A DNA stretch of 37,694 nucleotides. Origin: Deltaproteobacteria bacterium. Its GTDB lineage: Bacteria > Desulfobacterota > Desulfovibrionia > Desulfovibrionales > Desulfovibrionaceae. The DNA lies in assembly GCA_031285295.1 (NCBI GenBank), contig JAITWK010000018.1, positions 1 through 37,694 of the forward strand. The letters run 5' to 3'. The notes under the pieces were generated by a model that was given only the letters and a program-made list of their open reading frames with translations, was not told the DNA's origin and did not search any database. A program made the position numbers and the translations under genes. Shown here one piece after another: positions 23,451-31,430 of the stretch (positions are counted from its first letter, which is position 1; each line of letters opens with the position of its first letter).

Positions 23451-23568
23451 GAATGCGCCAGGATAAAAAAGTCACATTTTGCGACTGGCTTTTGCTTAAA
23501 AAAGAAAGCATAATAGGTAAAGCGATCATAAGAACTTATGCACCTGTAAAAACAGGCCTGGCGCGTTC
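23451..23568 (+). promoter_or_regulatory. multi-branched leader structure upstream of the TPR gene
   Basis: In the 356-base gap between the HU gene and the TPR gene, GAATGCGCCAGG (23451-23462) can pair with 23557-23568 over 12 bp with one wobble. Inside it lie further stems: AGTC/GACT (23470-23486), TGCTT/AAGCA (23493-23510), CATAAG/CTTATG (23527-23540) and CCTGT/ACAGG (23543-23556). The last abuts the closing stem. The shape suggests a multi-way junction in the 5' leader, 40 bases before the start codon. I recognise no known riboswitch class. The rest of the gap holds only the HU promoter candidate. Confidence 0.45.
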
Positions 23569-23608
23569 CATTGTCCGGGGAACCTACAGGAAAACTTAAT
23601 CAAGGGCA

Positions 23609-24907
23609 ATGCCTGCCATGAATTTTAGTACTTTTTTGCTGTTAAGCGTGATGCTTCTTATGCCGTCTGTCGCACAGGCTACGGAAGTCGCGTCAAGCGA
23701 ATCAGGCGGTGCGATGTCTGCGGCTGATGCGCCGGTCGATGGCCGTTTGCGCGTTTCCGTACAACTGGCCCGTCCATTTCAGGGTGAAATCAGTATTGAA
23801 ATGGCCCGCACCGCCGCCTTGTCCGCCGCCAGAGTTGAGGCTATGTCGCGGGCGCAAAAAGGGCTGGCCGGGCTTGAAGAATTGCGCCTGATGCTGAACA
23901 GCCAGGGCAGTTTGCCGCAGCCTGATGCCGAATCCTCTAAAAGTTTGCCGGAATTACAGGTTTTTGGTTATGCGCTTATGCGTCAGGAAAGCAAGTTTGA
24001 GGAAAGCGTCAGCGGCCTCCCGCCCCGTTTGGCGCTGGAGCTGCGCTGCGCTTTTGTAAGCGTAGGCCCGGCGCAGTTGCGCGAACCGCTGGTTTATTTA
24101 TTTAAAACCCCCGGTCTGCTGGAAAATTACGCTCTTGCCGCGCAACTGGAAAAAGACAGCCTGGCCGCTTATGACCTGGCTGCGAAAAATTTACTGGCCC
24201 TGCCGCCGGTAGCTCCCGTACAGTCTGAAATGATTGCTACGCCTGATACGGCGGAAGCACCAGAAGCGCCGGAAACAGCGGAGATTACTTCGGAAACACC
24301 TGAAATTTTGGAAGCGCCTGATAGCGCTGAATCAGCTGAAATTCTTGCGGCTGTGGAAATGGCCAAGGCGGTTGAAATGGCTGCCCTGGCTGAAGCGGCG
24401 GCAAAGCGGGCCAATGCCGTGGAGGAATTGCAATCAGCTTACCGGGCTTTACAGGGAGCGCGTGCCTACCTGGAATTATTGCCGGATCTTTATGCGAGCT
24501 CCGGACTGCACGCCGGTTTGCTGGAGCCGCTGGAACAGGCGGTAGCCTTGCTGCCGGAGAGCTTCCTGCTGCAAAGCGAAATCGGGAGGCTTTATCTTTG
24601 GCTGGAAATGAACAGCAAGGCCGGTGAGGCTTTGGACAAGGCCATTACCCTGAATCCGGATTTCGCGCAGCCCTACGCGCACCGGGGAGCGCTCTGGCTG
24701 TTGCTGCAACGCCCGGCCCTGGCGCTGGACGATTTAAGCCGGGCCATTGCCCTGGACCCGCAAAATCCCGAATATTATTATGGACGCGCGGTAGTGCGCC
24801 AGGTTGATGGTGACAATGCTGCCATGTGCGCGGATCTGGAGCAATGCTGTCTGCTTGGCGAGTGTGATCCGTATGAGTGGGCCAAGGCTAATACTGAATG
24901 CCCTTAA
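23609..24907 (+). CDS. secreted TPR-repeat protein of unknown function
   Basis: The 432-residue protein has a signal peptide ending near AQA|TEV. A middle region (about 45-200) opens with GRLRVSVQLARPF. A low-complexity Glu/Ala/Pro stretch (about 210-260) follows, and then TPR-like repeats from about 310 to 420, with EALDKAITLNPDFAQPYAHR and DLSRAIALDPQNPEYYYGRA as clear units. Two ATG codons compete: 23609 is only 3 bases after AAGGG, while 23618 (MNFSTFLLL) has 12 bases of spacing. Either gives the same mature protein. It stands alone, converges with the next gene (stop codons overlap) and has a potentially structured leader. TPR proteins of this kind usually serve as envelope scaffolds. 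Confidence 0.75.
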   Translation: MPAMNFSTFLLLSVMLLMPSVAQATEVASSESGGAMSAADAPVDGRLRVSVQLARPFQGEISIEMARTAALSAARVEAMSRAQKGLAGLEELRLMLNSQGSLPQPDAESSKSLPELQVFGYALMRQESKFEESVSGLPPRLALELRCAFVSVGPAQLREPLVYLFKTPGLLENYALAAQLEKDSLAAYDLAAKNLLALPPVAPVQSEMIATPDTAEAPEAPETAEITSETPEILEAPDSAESAEILAAVEMAKAVEMAALAEAAAKRANAVEELQSAYRALQGARAYLELLPDLYASSGLHAGLLEPLEQAVALLPESFLLQSEIGRLYLWLEMNSKAGEALDKAITLNPDFAQPYAHRGALWLLLQRPALALDDLSRAIALDPQNPEYYYGRAVVRQVDGDNAAMCADLEQCCLLGECDPYEWAKANTECP

Positions 24908-25572
24908 ACAAAATAGTTCGCGCCCATAAAATAATCAGCGTTCTCCAGGCCGAATTCGGCCATGATCGAGCTGTAGCCCACGCTGCCGGAAGTGAACATG
25001 TTGTTGAAAAAGGCTTCCATGGCCTGACTTTGCAGGCCGGATTTGGTCCCTTCCAGATAATTGCGGTGCGAGGTAGCGGTAGCGCTTTGCTGGGCGCGGT
25101 CCATGTTGCCAAGAGCCTGAATGTATAAAAAATCCTCTTTCAGTTCCGGGTTGTCCTCAAAGAACTGCTCGATAATTTTCTTTTGCTCCGGATCGTTGCA
25201 GTTGATCTGAATCTCGCCTTCCGGGGTGGCCACCATCTGAAATTCCACTTCCGGGTCAGCGCCGTAGGCCAGCAGGCCAGCTTTGATCAGGGTGGTAAAT
25301 TCTTCCTCGCGCTGCGCCTGATGCTCGGTGATCATCTTGAAGGTGATTGCGCCGTTGCTGTTCGGCTGAATTTCGCTTAGCGCCCTGTTGATGGCTTCCA
25401 GGCCAATGGCCGATTGCCTGTTGGAGCCGTAAGCCTGTCTGGCCGCAACATTCCGCCCGATGAGGGACGCTTGGTTCAGTTCTTCGGTTTCGCTGTTTTT
25501 AGCAGGGTCATTGGTCATGAAATCGACCAGACTCATGTTCATGCCGTAATTATTTATGGAACCGATGCTCAT
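24904..25572 (-). CDS. hypothetical protein, 222 residues
   Basis: The protein begins MSIGSINNYGMNMSLVDFMT and is helical and acidic, with no signal peptide or membrane span and no motif that I recognise. The central part (ITFKMITEHQAQREEEFTTL) and the end (GYSSIMAEFGLENADYFMG) look well folded. ATG at 25572 has CGGAG 6 bases upstream; the longer form from 25629 lacks one. Its stop overlaps the TPR gene's stop (TTAA). The opening resembles short flagellar or exported structural proteins in composition, but this is too weak for a name. Confidence 0.6.
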   Translation of the reverse strand: MSIGSINNYGMNMSLVDFMTNDPAKNSETEELNQASLIGRNVAARQAYGSNRQSAIGLEAINRALSEIQPNSNGAITFKMITEHQAQREEEFTTLIKAGLLAYGADPEVEFQMVATPEGEIQINCNDPEQKKIIEQFFEDNPELKEDFLYIQALGNMDRAQQSATATSHRNYLEGTKSGLQSQAMEAFFNNMFTSGSVGYSSIMAEFGLENADYFMGANYFV

Positions 25573-25691
25573 GTCTGACTCCGCGATCCGGCCCTGCCGG
25601 GTAGAATTGGCATACGGCAAGGGGTGCAAATTTTGCCGTTTACACGGAGTATATTGCAGGAGTCGTGCCAGATATGATTTTAATGATGTGG

Positions 25692-25746
25692 GTGCAGGGG
25701 CATCATGCCCCTGCCAGAGGGGTCTGGGGAGGCGGCGCCTCCCCAG
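25692..25746. repeat. double-hairpin intergenic element, copy 2
   Basis: A hairpin with arms GCAGGGGCAT (25694-25703) and 25705-25714 is followed by GAGGGGT and a second one with a 10-bp stem and 3-base loop (25724-25746, arms CTGGGGAGGC/GCCTCCCCAG). It lies 8 bases beyond the stop of the TerC-like gene. The second hairpin matches copy 1 in size and flank, with compensatory changes in the stem. Confidence 0.75.
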
Positions 25747-25753
25747 GAAAGTT

Positions 25754-27319
25754 CTAGTCTTCCGAGGGCTGTGGCTCGGCCTGCACCCGCACCTCTTCGA
25801 TGCGGCGGTCAGAAACCGTGAGCACGGTGAATTTCAAATCGCGGTAAAGCAGGGTTTCGCCCGGTTCCGGCAGATGGCCCAGCATGTCCAGCAAAAGGCC
25901 GGCCACCGTGCCGTAATCGGCTCCGGAAGGGATAAGCTCGTCGCAGTCCAGATAGCGCTCCAGGTGGTGCAAATCCGCATGGCCCTGCACCAGCAGGCGT
26001 CCATCCTTCATTTCGATAATGTCCGGCTTTTCATCGTCATCCACGAATTCCCCGGCGATAATTTCGAACACGTCAACCGGGGTGATCAGGCCGGATACCG
26101 AGCCAAATTCATCCACAGCCAGCACCATATGCCCGGCGGCCCGCCGCATTAGCCCCAGCAGGCGGATGGAATCCATGCTTTCCGGGGCCAGGGTGGGCGG
26201 CCGCAACTTGCCGAAACTATCGAGATTGCCGCGCAGACGCAGGGTTTCCAGTATGTCCGAAGCGCGCGCCACGCCGATGACGTTATCCAGATCCCCCCGG
26301 CTGACCGGGTAATGGCTGTGCTGTTCCTGCAAAAGCTGCACCCGGATGCTTTCCGGCGCGTTATCCAGATTGACCCAGCGAATTTCGTTGCGCGGGGTCA
26401 TCAGCGAACGCAGCGAACGCTCACCCAGACTAAGCACCCCGCTGATCATCGAGCTCTCTTCTCCGGCAATGATCTCGGCATCCGGCCCCAGAGTGCCGGC
26501 TTCGTCGTCGTCCTCGGCCATCAGGCGCTGTTTTTCGCCCATCAGGCGCAAAATGCTTTCAGCCGTGCGCTCACGCCAGGGGCGCGTAGCCTCGTGCTTG
26601 ACGTAGTTGGCCCGGGCAATCTGGTTGAAGACCTCGATGAGCACGGAAAAGCCGATGGCCGCATAAAGGTAGCCCTTGGGCACATGAAAGCCAAAGCCTT
26701 CCACCAGCAGGCTGAAACCGATCATCAGCAGGAAGCAGAGGCAGAGCATGACCACCGTGGGGTGGGCGTTCACAAAGCGGGTCAGCGGTTTGGAGGCCAT
26801 GAGCATGACCGCGATGGCAATGATAACGGCCAGCATCATGATCGTCAGGTGTTCCACCATACCCACGGCAGTAATAATGGTATCCAGCGAAAACACTGCG
26901 TCCAGCACCATGATTTGCAGGATCACGGTGCGGAAGTCGGCATAGTTGCGAGTGCTTTCGCGCGAATGCGGCACCCCTTCCAGACGCTCGTGCAGCTCGG
27001 AGGTGGCCTTGTAAAGCAGGAAAATACCGCCGAGAATGAAGATGAAATCCCGACCGGAAAAAGATATGCCGCCAAAGGAGAGCAGTGGCTTGCTCAGCGT
27101 AACCAGCCAGGACATGGCGGCCAGCAGCCCCAGGCGCAGCAACAGGGCCATGAGCAGGCCGGTGACTCTGGTTTTATCGCGCAGTTCGGGCCTGACCCGT
27201 TCGGAAAGAATGGCGATAAAGACCAGGTTATCTATGCCCAGTACTACTTCCAGGGTAACCAGAGCGAAAAGTCCGGCCCAGGCCGTGGGATCGCTAAACC
27301 AGGAAAAAGCTTCAATCAT
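25754..27319 (-). CDS. TerC-family membrane protein with CBS and CorC/HlyC domains
   Basis: The 521-residue protein has a TerC domain with about seven membrane spans (residues 1-245), including LEVVLGIDNLVFIAIL and VLDAVFSLDTIITAVGMVEH, whose Asp residues are typical metal ligands. CBS repeats (about 290-425; SLGERSLRSLMTPRNEIRWV) and a C-terminal CorC_HlyC domain (about 440-515) follow. YoaE/YegH of E. coli have the same order. TerC proteins are linked to manganese efflux and metal loading of secreted enzymes; a metal-export role is likely. The ATG overlaps the YbeY stop by 4 bases (ATGA), so it belongs to the PhoH operon. Confidence 0.9.
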   Translation of the reverse strand: MIEAFSWFSDPTAWAGLFALVTLEVVLGIDNLVFIAILSERVRPELRDKTRVTGLLMALLLRLGLLAAMSWLVTLSKPLLSFGGISFSGRDFIFILGGIFLLYKATSELHERLEGVPHSRESTRNYADFRTVILQIMVLDAVFSLDTIITAVGMVEHLTIMMLAVIIAIAVMLMASKPLTRFVNAHPTVVMLCLCFLLMIGFSLLVEGFGFHVPKGYLYAAIGFSVLIEVFNQIARANYVKHEATRPWRERTAESILRLMGEKQRLMAEDDDEAGTLGPDAEIIAGEESSMISGVLSLGERSLRSLMTPRNEIRWVNLDNAPESIRVQLLQEQHSHYPVSRGDLDNVIGVARASDILETLRLRGNLDSFGKLRPPTLAPESMDSIRLLGLMRRAAGHMVLAVDEFGSVSGLITPVDVFEIIAGEFVDDDEKPDIIEMKDGRLLVQGHADLHHLERYLDCDELIPSGADYGTVAGLLLDMLGHLPEPGETLLYRDLKFTVLTVSDRRIEEVRVQAEPQPSED

Positions 27320-27849
27320 TTTATGCTACCGGGACAGATGTATTTGTCAGAAACAGCCCTGACCGCGTCAGAGCAAGCGGTATCCATTACCGCACCGTGA
27401 TCGTAACCGAAAAGATGACCCAGCCCGTGCGCCAGAAGGCGCAGGGTATAGGCCGGAAGAGCCTGCCGGAAAAGCCGGGCTTCGCGCCGTACGGTTTGCG
27501 GCGACAGGGCCAGCCAGCCCAGCGCTCCGCAACCGGGCGATGCCGGAAAAGCCAGCACATTGGTAGGCCCGGCGCAGCCCAGGAAATTTTGGTTAAGCTC
27601 GGACATTTGCGCGTCGTCCACCAGCGCCAGTTCCAAGGCCGTCCCCAAAGCAAACTCCAAAGCGAGATCCACCTGATCGCCGCAAGGGGAATCGGGCCGG
27701 GTGGATTTCAAAACATCGCTTCGGGGCGAGTTAACAGTGTCTGCGGGCATAAATTCGGCGCACATAAGCTGCAAAATATCGGCCAGTTCCGTGGCGGAGA
27801 AGGGCAAGCGCCAAGCCAGGCGCGGCCCGCCGCTTATGCTTATATCCAT
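27316..27849 (-). CDS. ybeY: endoribonuclease YbeY
   Basis: The 177-residue protein has the YbeY zinc site HGLGHLFGYDH (H-x3-H-x5-H) near residues 140-150, and GPTNVLAFP, the family's usual strand before it. YbeY takes part in 16S rRNA 3' maturation and ribosome quality control. Its ATG overlaps the stop of the 7TM-HD gene by 1 base, and its stop overlaps the TerC-like start by 4. The order PhoH - 7TM-HD - YbeY is widely conserved. It is slightly longer than many YbeY proteins because of an insertion near residues 35-60. Confidence 0.93.
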   Translation of the reverse strand: MDISISGGPRLAWRLPFSATELADILQLMCAEFMPADTVNSPRSDVLKSTRPDSPCGDQVDLALEFALGTALELALVDDAQMSELNQNFLGCAGPTNVLAFPASPGCGALGWLALSPQTVRREARLFRQALPAYTLRLLAHGLGHLFGYDHGAVMDTACSDAVRAVSDKYICPGSIK

Positions 27850-30323
27850 CAGTTCTGCTCGCCGGGCGTATTTTGCCCGCTACGGCGCTGGATTTTTTTG
27901 CGCATCATGTCATCGTATTCCTCTACCGAATCCAGCCATTTGGATACATGATATTCATCTTCCGGCAACGAGTCCGTCAAAACATCAGTTGCCGCGTCCG
28001 AAGTCGCATCCGGTGCCGCGTTTGGCAAAGCGGGCAGCGCGGTGGCTGGTTCCGAACCGATGATCAGGGCGTGCTGCTCGGCCTTGGGCTGCCCTTTGCC
28101 CGGATACTCGATACGTTTATGGAACATGCCAATGAGTATGAGCGTAAAGTTATCTTCAACCTGTTCCAGATCCTTGAAAGTCATGTCCACGGCGTTAAGC
28201 TGCCCATCGGCGAATACCGAGCGGATCATTCTATGCACATGTGTTTTGATGCGGCTGGGCGTGGGGTCGTCCAGGGTCCGGCTGGAGGCTTCCACCACGT
28301 CGGCCAGCATGACCAGAGCGGCCTCGCGTGATTGCGGGCGCGGCCCGTCATAGCAAAAATCCTCAAGCTGCACATTTTGCCAGCCGGGTTGGTTTTGGTC
28401 CAGAGCCTTCTGGTCCACGGCCTTCTGGTAAAAGTAATGCATAACCCGGTTGCCGTGGTGTTCACGGATAATATCGGTAATTTCCTTGCCCAGCCGGTAT
28501 TTCTGGGCCAGTTCAACACCGCGCCTGACGTGCGAGATCAGCACCAGAGCGCTCATGGTCGGCGCAAGCTTGTCGTGCGGGTTGGGAATGTGGAACTGGT
28601 TTTCGACAAAATATTGCGGTTTCTCCACCTTGCCGATGTCATGATAAAGTGCGCCAACCTTGCAAAGCAGGCTGTTGGCTCCAATAGCCTTGGCCGCCAC
28701 TTCCACCATGGCCGAGACAATCAGGCAGTGGTGGTAGGAGCCGGGCGCATCGAACATCATCTGACGCAGGATGGGATGTTCCTGATTCATCAGTTCCATC
28801 AGGGCAAAGCGGGTGGTAAAGCCGAAAATAAGTTCGATCAGCGGTGACAGGGCAAAAATCAGGGTCATGGAAAGCAAACCACCCAACAGCACCGCCGCGA
28901 ATTCCGGCATAAAACGCGCCGCGTCGCCGCCCTGGGCCAGGGTGGAGGCCAGCCAGATCAAAGCCAGGCCGGGCAGCAGCATGAGCAGTTTTTTGCCCAT
29001 TTCTTTGCGGGTTTGGATATCAATGATCAGCCAGGCACCGAGCATGGAACTCATAAAATAGAAAACAAACAGCGTCAGCCCACCCTTGTTTACCAAAGTG
29101 CAGAACAGGGCCAGCAGCAGGCAGGTGATGAAGTAGCGCTTGGAGGCGGAAACCATTACTGCCAGGCCCGCCGCTCCGGCAACGGGTACGGCAAAAGCCT
29201 GCGTTACGGTGCTTATTACCGGATTGGAGGCAGCCAGAGCCGTGCCGAGCAGGAGAAACGCCTTGGCCAGCACGGTAAAGAAAGCCAGCAGGGAAGCGAT
29301 GAACAGCAGTTCCTTCTGGCTGAACCGGGGCAGCTTTTGCCCAGTGGAACTGTAGAAGAACCCGGCGCAAAGAAGCGCCGCGCAAAGGAACACGCCAAAG
29401 AACAGTTCCGGTTTGAATTTACCGGCTTCGCGCACCCAAAGAGCTTGCAGCTTGGCGAGTTGCTCCTGGGAGATGCGCTCGCCCTGACGCACAATTACCT
29501 CGTCGGCCATAATCTGCTGCACCACCGGGGAGACCATTTTGGCGGCTTCGGCCGCGCTTTGGGCCGTGGCTTCAAAATTGGGAGTGAGCGTGGCGGTAAT
29601 GAAGCCGCTGAACAGCGAGGTTAAAAGACGCCTGGTTTGAGCGCTGGCCGGCAGGTTGCGCACATGCACGGAAAGATCCAGCATGGCGTTGCGCACATCG
29701 GTAACCTCGCTGGCCGCCATGCGCGAGATAATTTCGCCGCTGTTGAGATCGCGCACGATCACTCCGCCGGTATAGCTGAACAGGGCGCGCGAGTCGCTGA
29801 CCATGCCCGCACGCATGCGTTGTTCCAGCCAGGGCAGAACGTTGTTGCCCGCCAGGGCCTGTATTTCCGGGTCCAGCAGCAGCGAGAAGAGCCGGGTGGA
29901 TATTTCCTCGCCGGTTTCATCGGAAAGAGCCAGGCGCAGGGTATCAATATCCGCCGGGCTTTGCGCCCGGTTTATGGAGGTAAAAAGCTCGGTTACGCGG
30001 CGGTGCAGCCTTTCGGCAGGTTCCAGATTGAGCACGCAGATCAGCGGTTGGGCTTGTTCCACTGCTTCGCGTTGCAGCCGGGTGGCTTCGGCGTCATGAA
30101 AGCTGAAGGTGATGGGCGAGGCGATATCTGTTTCGGCAACTTCGCCCTGCACATAGTTGCGCATGGTCGGCTGCCATTCATAGACCACCACAAAGGAAAG
30201 CGCGGCCAGCACTGCGGCCAGCGCGAAAAAGCCATAACCGAGCTGCAAGCGGGAAAACAGCTCCAGCAGGGATTGAAAGCGATCCGGATGCAAATCCGGA
30301 AGCATTTTTTTGCTAGTATTCAT
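27849..30323 (-). CDS. 7TM-HD family membrane phosphohydrolase (PgpH-like)
   Basis: The 824-residue protein has one span near residues 30-48, a large extracytoplasmic 7TMR-HDED domain (about 50-320), then about seven membrane spans (325-510) and a cytoplasmic HD domain (about 525-740). The HD metal site is visible: GSYHHCLIVSAM, LYHDIGKVEKPQYF (near 555-570) and REHHGNRVMHYFY. The closest characterised relative is Listeria PgpH, which degrades cyclic di-AMP. No c-di-AMP cyclase is seen here, so the nucleotide is a guess. The C-terminal 75 residues are low-complexity and variable. The start has a weak ribosome site; it lies 36 bases after the PhoH stop. Confidence 0.92.
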   Translation of the reverse strand: MNTSKKMLPDLHPDRFQSLLELFSRLQLGYGFFALAAVLAALSFVVVYEWQPTMRNYVQGEVAETDIASPITFSFHDAEATRLQREAVEQAQPLICVLNLEPAERLHRRVTELFTSINRAQSPADIDTLRLALSDETGEEISTRLFSLLLDPEIQALAGNNVLPWLEQRMRAGMVSDSRALFSYTGGVIVRDLNSGEIISRMAASEVTDVRNAMLDLSVHVRNLPASAQTRRLLTSLFSGFITATLTPNFEATAQSAAEAAKMVSPVVQQIMADEVIVRQGERISQEQLAKLQALWVREAGKFKPELFFGVFLCAALLCAGFFYSSTGQKLPRFSQKELLFIASLLAFFTVLAKAFLLLGTALAASNPVISTVTQAFAVPVAGAAGLAVMVSASKRYFITCLLLALFCTLVNKGGLTLFVFYFMSSMLGAWLIIDIQTRKEMGKKLLMLLPGLALIWLASTLAQGGDAARFMPEFAAVLLGGLLSMTLIFALSPLIELIFGFTTRFALMELMNQEHPILRQMMFDAPGSYHHCLIVSAMVEVAAKAIGANSLLCKVGALYHDIGKVEKPQYFVENQFHIPNPHDKLAPTMSALVLISHVRRGVELAQKYRLGKEITDIIREHHGNRVMHYFYQKAVDQKALDQNQPGWQNVQLEDFCYDGPRPQSREAALVMLADVVEASSRTLDDPTPSRIKTHVHRMIRSVFADGQLNAVDMTFKDLEQVEDNFTLILIGMFHKRIEYPGKGQPKAEQHALIIGSEPATALPALPNAAPDATSDAATDVLTDSLPEDEYHVSKWLDSVEEYDDMMRKKIQRRSGQNTPGEQN

Positions 30324-30358
30324 AAGAAATTTTTTTATTTTTACTTAGGATAACAGGA

Positions 30359-31318
30359 TCAACGCTCGTAAGCATCTATTATTCTGGCTACCAGGGGGTG
30401 CCGGATAACATCTTCTTTTTTGAAGTGAATTATGCCAAGGCCTTGCACTCCTTTTAATACGCGCAGGGCGTGCACCATGCCGGAACGCTCCATATCGCCG
30501 CCCACGGGCAGATCTATTTGGGTAATATCGCCGGTAACCGCCATGCGCGAACCAAAACCCATGCGGGTTAAAAACATTTTCATCTGTTCCGGGGTGGTGT
30601 TCTGGGCTTCATCCAGAATGATAAAGGCATCGTTAAGGGTGCGGCCGCGCATGAAAGCCAGCGGCGCTACTTCAATAACGCCGCTGTCCAGCATTTCCGT
30701 AACCTTTTCAAAATCCAGCATGTCGTGCAGGGCATCGTACAGGGGGCGCAGATAGGGATTAACCTTTTCCGCCAGATCGCCGGGCAGAAAGCCCAGGCGC
30801 TCACCGGCCTCAACCGCCGGGCGGGTAAGGATGATGCGTTTGACTTTTTTGGCCAGCAGCATGGAAAGGGCCGCAGCAACGGCCAGATAGGTTTTGCCGG
30901 TACCAGCCGGGCCAACGCCGAAAACCATTTCGTTTTCGCGCAGGGCTTTTACATAGTCGCGCTGGGTGAGGGTTTTGGGGGTAATGCTGCGTTTGGGCGA
31001 ACTGATGAACACCGGATCGTTGAACAGGCGGCTCAAATCAACCGAGGCGTCCTGATCCAGCATGTTGTAGGCGTATTCGATATCAGCCGGAAGCAGGCGT
31101 CCACCGTTTTTCAGAAGGCCATAGATTTGATGGAGCAGGTTCGCCACCAGAGCCTGCGCCCGGTCTTCGCCGGCCAGCGAGAGGCTGGAGCCACGATGGG
31201 AAATGCGCAAACCGGACTTTTGTTCGAGGTTGCGCAAATTAAGCCCCTGCGGGCCGAAAAGCTGGTTGGCGAGCCTGGGGTCGTCAAAATCCAGTTGCTG
31301 ACTTGCATTTTCTGACAT
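30359..31318 (-). CDS. PhoH-like ATPase (YbeZ type)
   Basis: The 319-residue protein begins MSENASQQLDFDDPRLANQL and has an N-terminal KH-like part, then a P-loop ATPase domain: GVGPAGTGKTYLAVAAALSM (Walker A), RPAVEAGERLGFLPGD, and DAFIILDEAQNTTPEQMKMF (Walker B). It ends with MVHALRVLKGVQGLGIIHF, usual for the family. Such proteins act with YbeY in RNA metabolism. ATG at 31318 is chosen from family length and alignment; the frame upstream is open for 84 codons but shows no family sequence and runs past the likely promoter. It is the first gene of the four-gene operon. Confidence 0.93.
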   Translation of the reverse strand: MSENASQQLDFDDPRLANQLFGPQGLNLRNLEQKSGLRISHRGSSLSLAGEDRAQALVANLLHQIYGLLKNGGRLLPADIEYAYNMLDQDASVDLSRLFNDPVFISSPKRSITPKTLTQRDYVKALRENEMVFGVGPAGTGKTYLAVAAALSMLLAKKVKRIILTRPAVEAGERLGFLPGDLAEKVNPYLRPLYDALHDMLDFEKVTEMLDSGVIEVAPLAFMRGRTLNDAFIILDEAQNTTPEQMKMFLTRMGFGSRMAVTGDITQIDLPVGGDMERSGMVHALRVLKGVQGLGIIHFKKEDVIRHPLVARIIDAYER

Positions 31319-31430
31319 GGCTTTGTCAGATATAATCCTTTTTTTTATCCTAGTCCATGCTTTGGAGAAAGCCTTGCTTTTTGGCGCAATATGAACAAAA
31401 ATCAGCCCACAAGCATTATAAGGACCGTAT

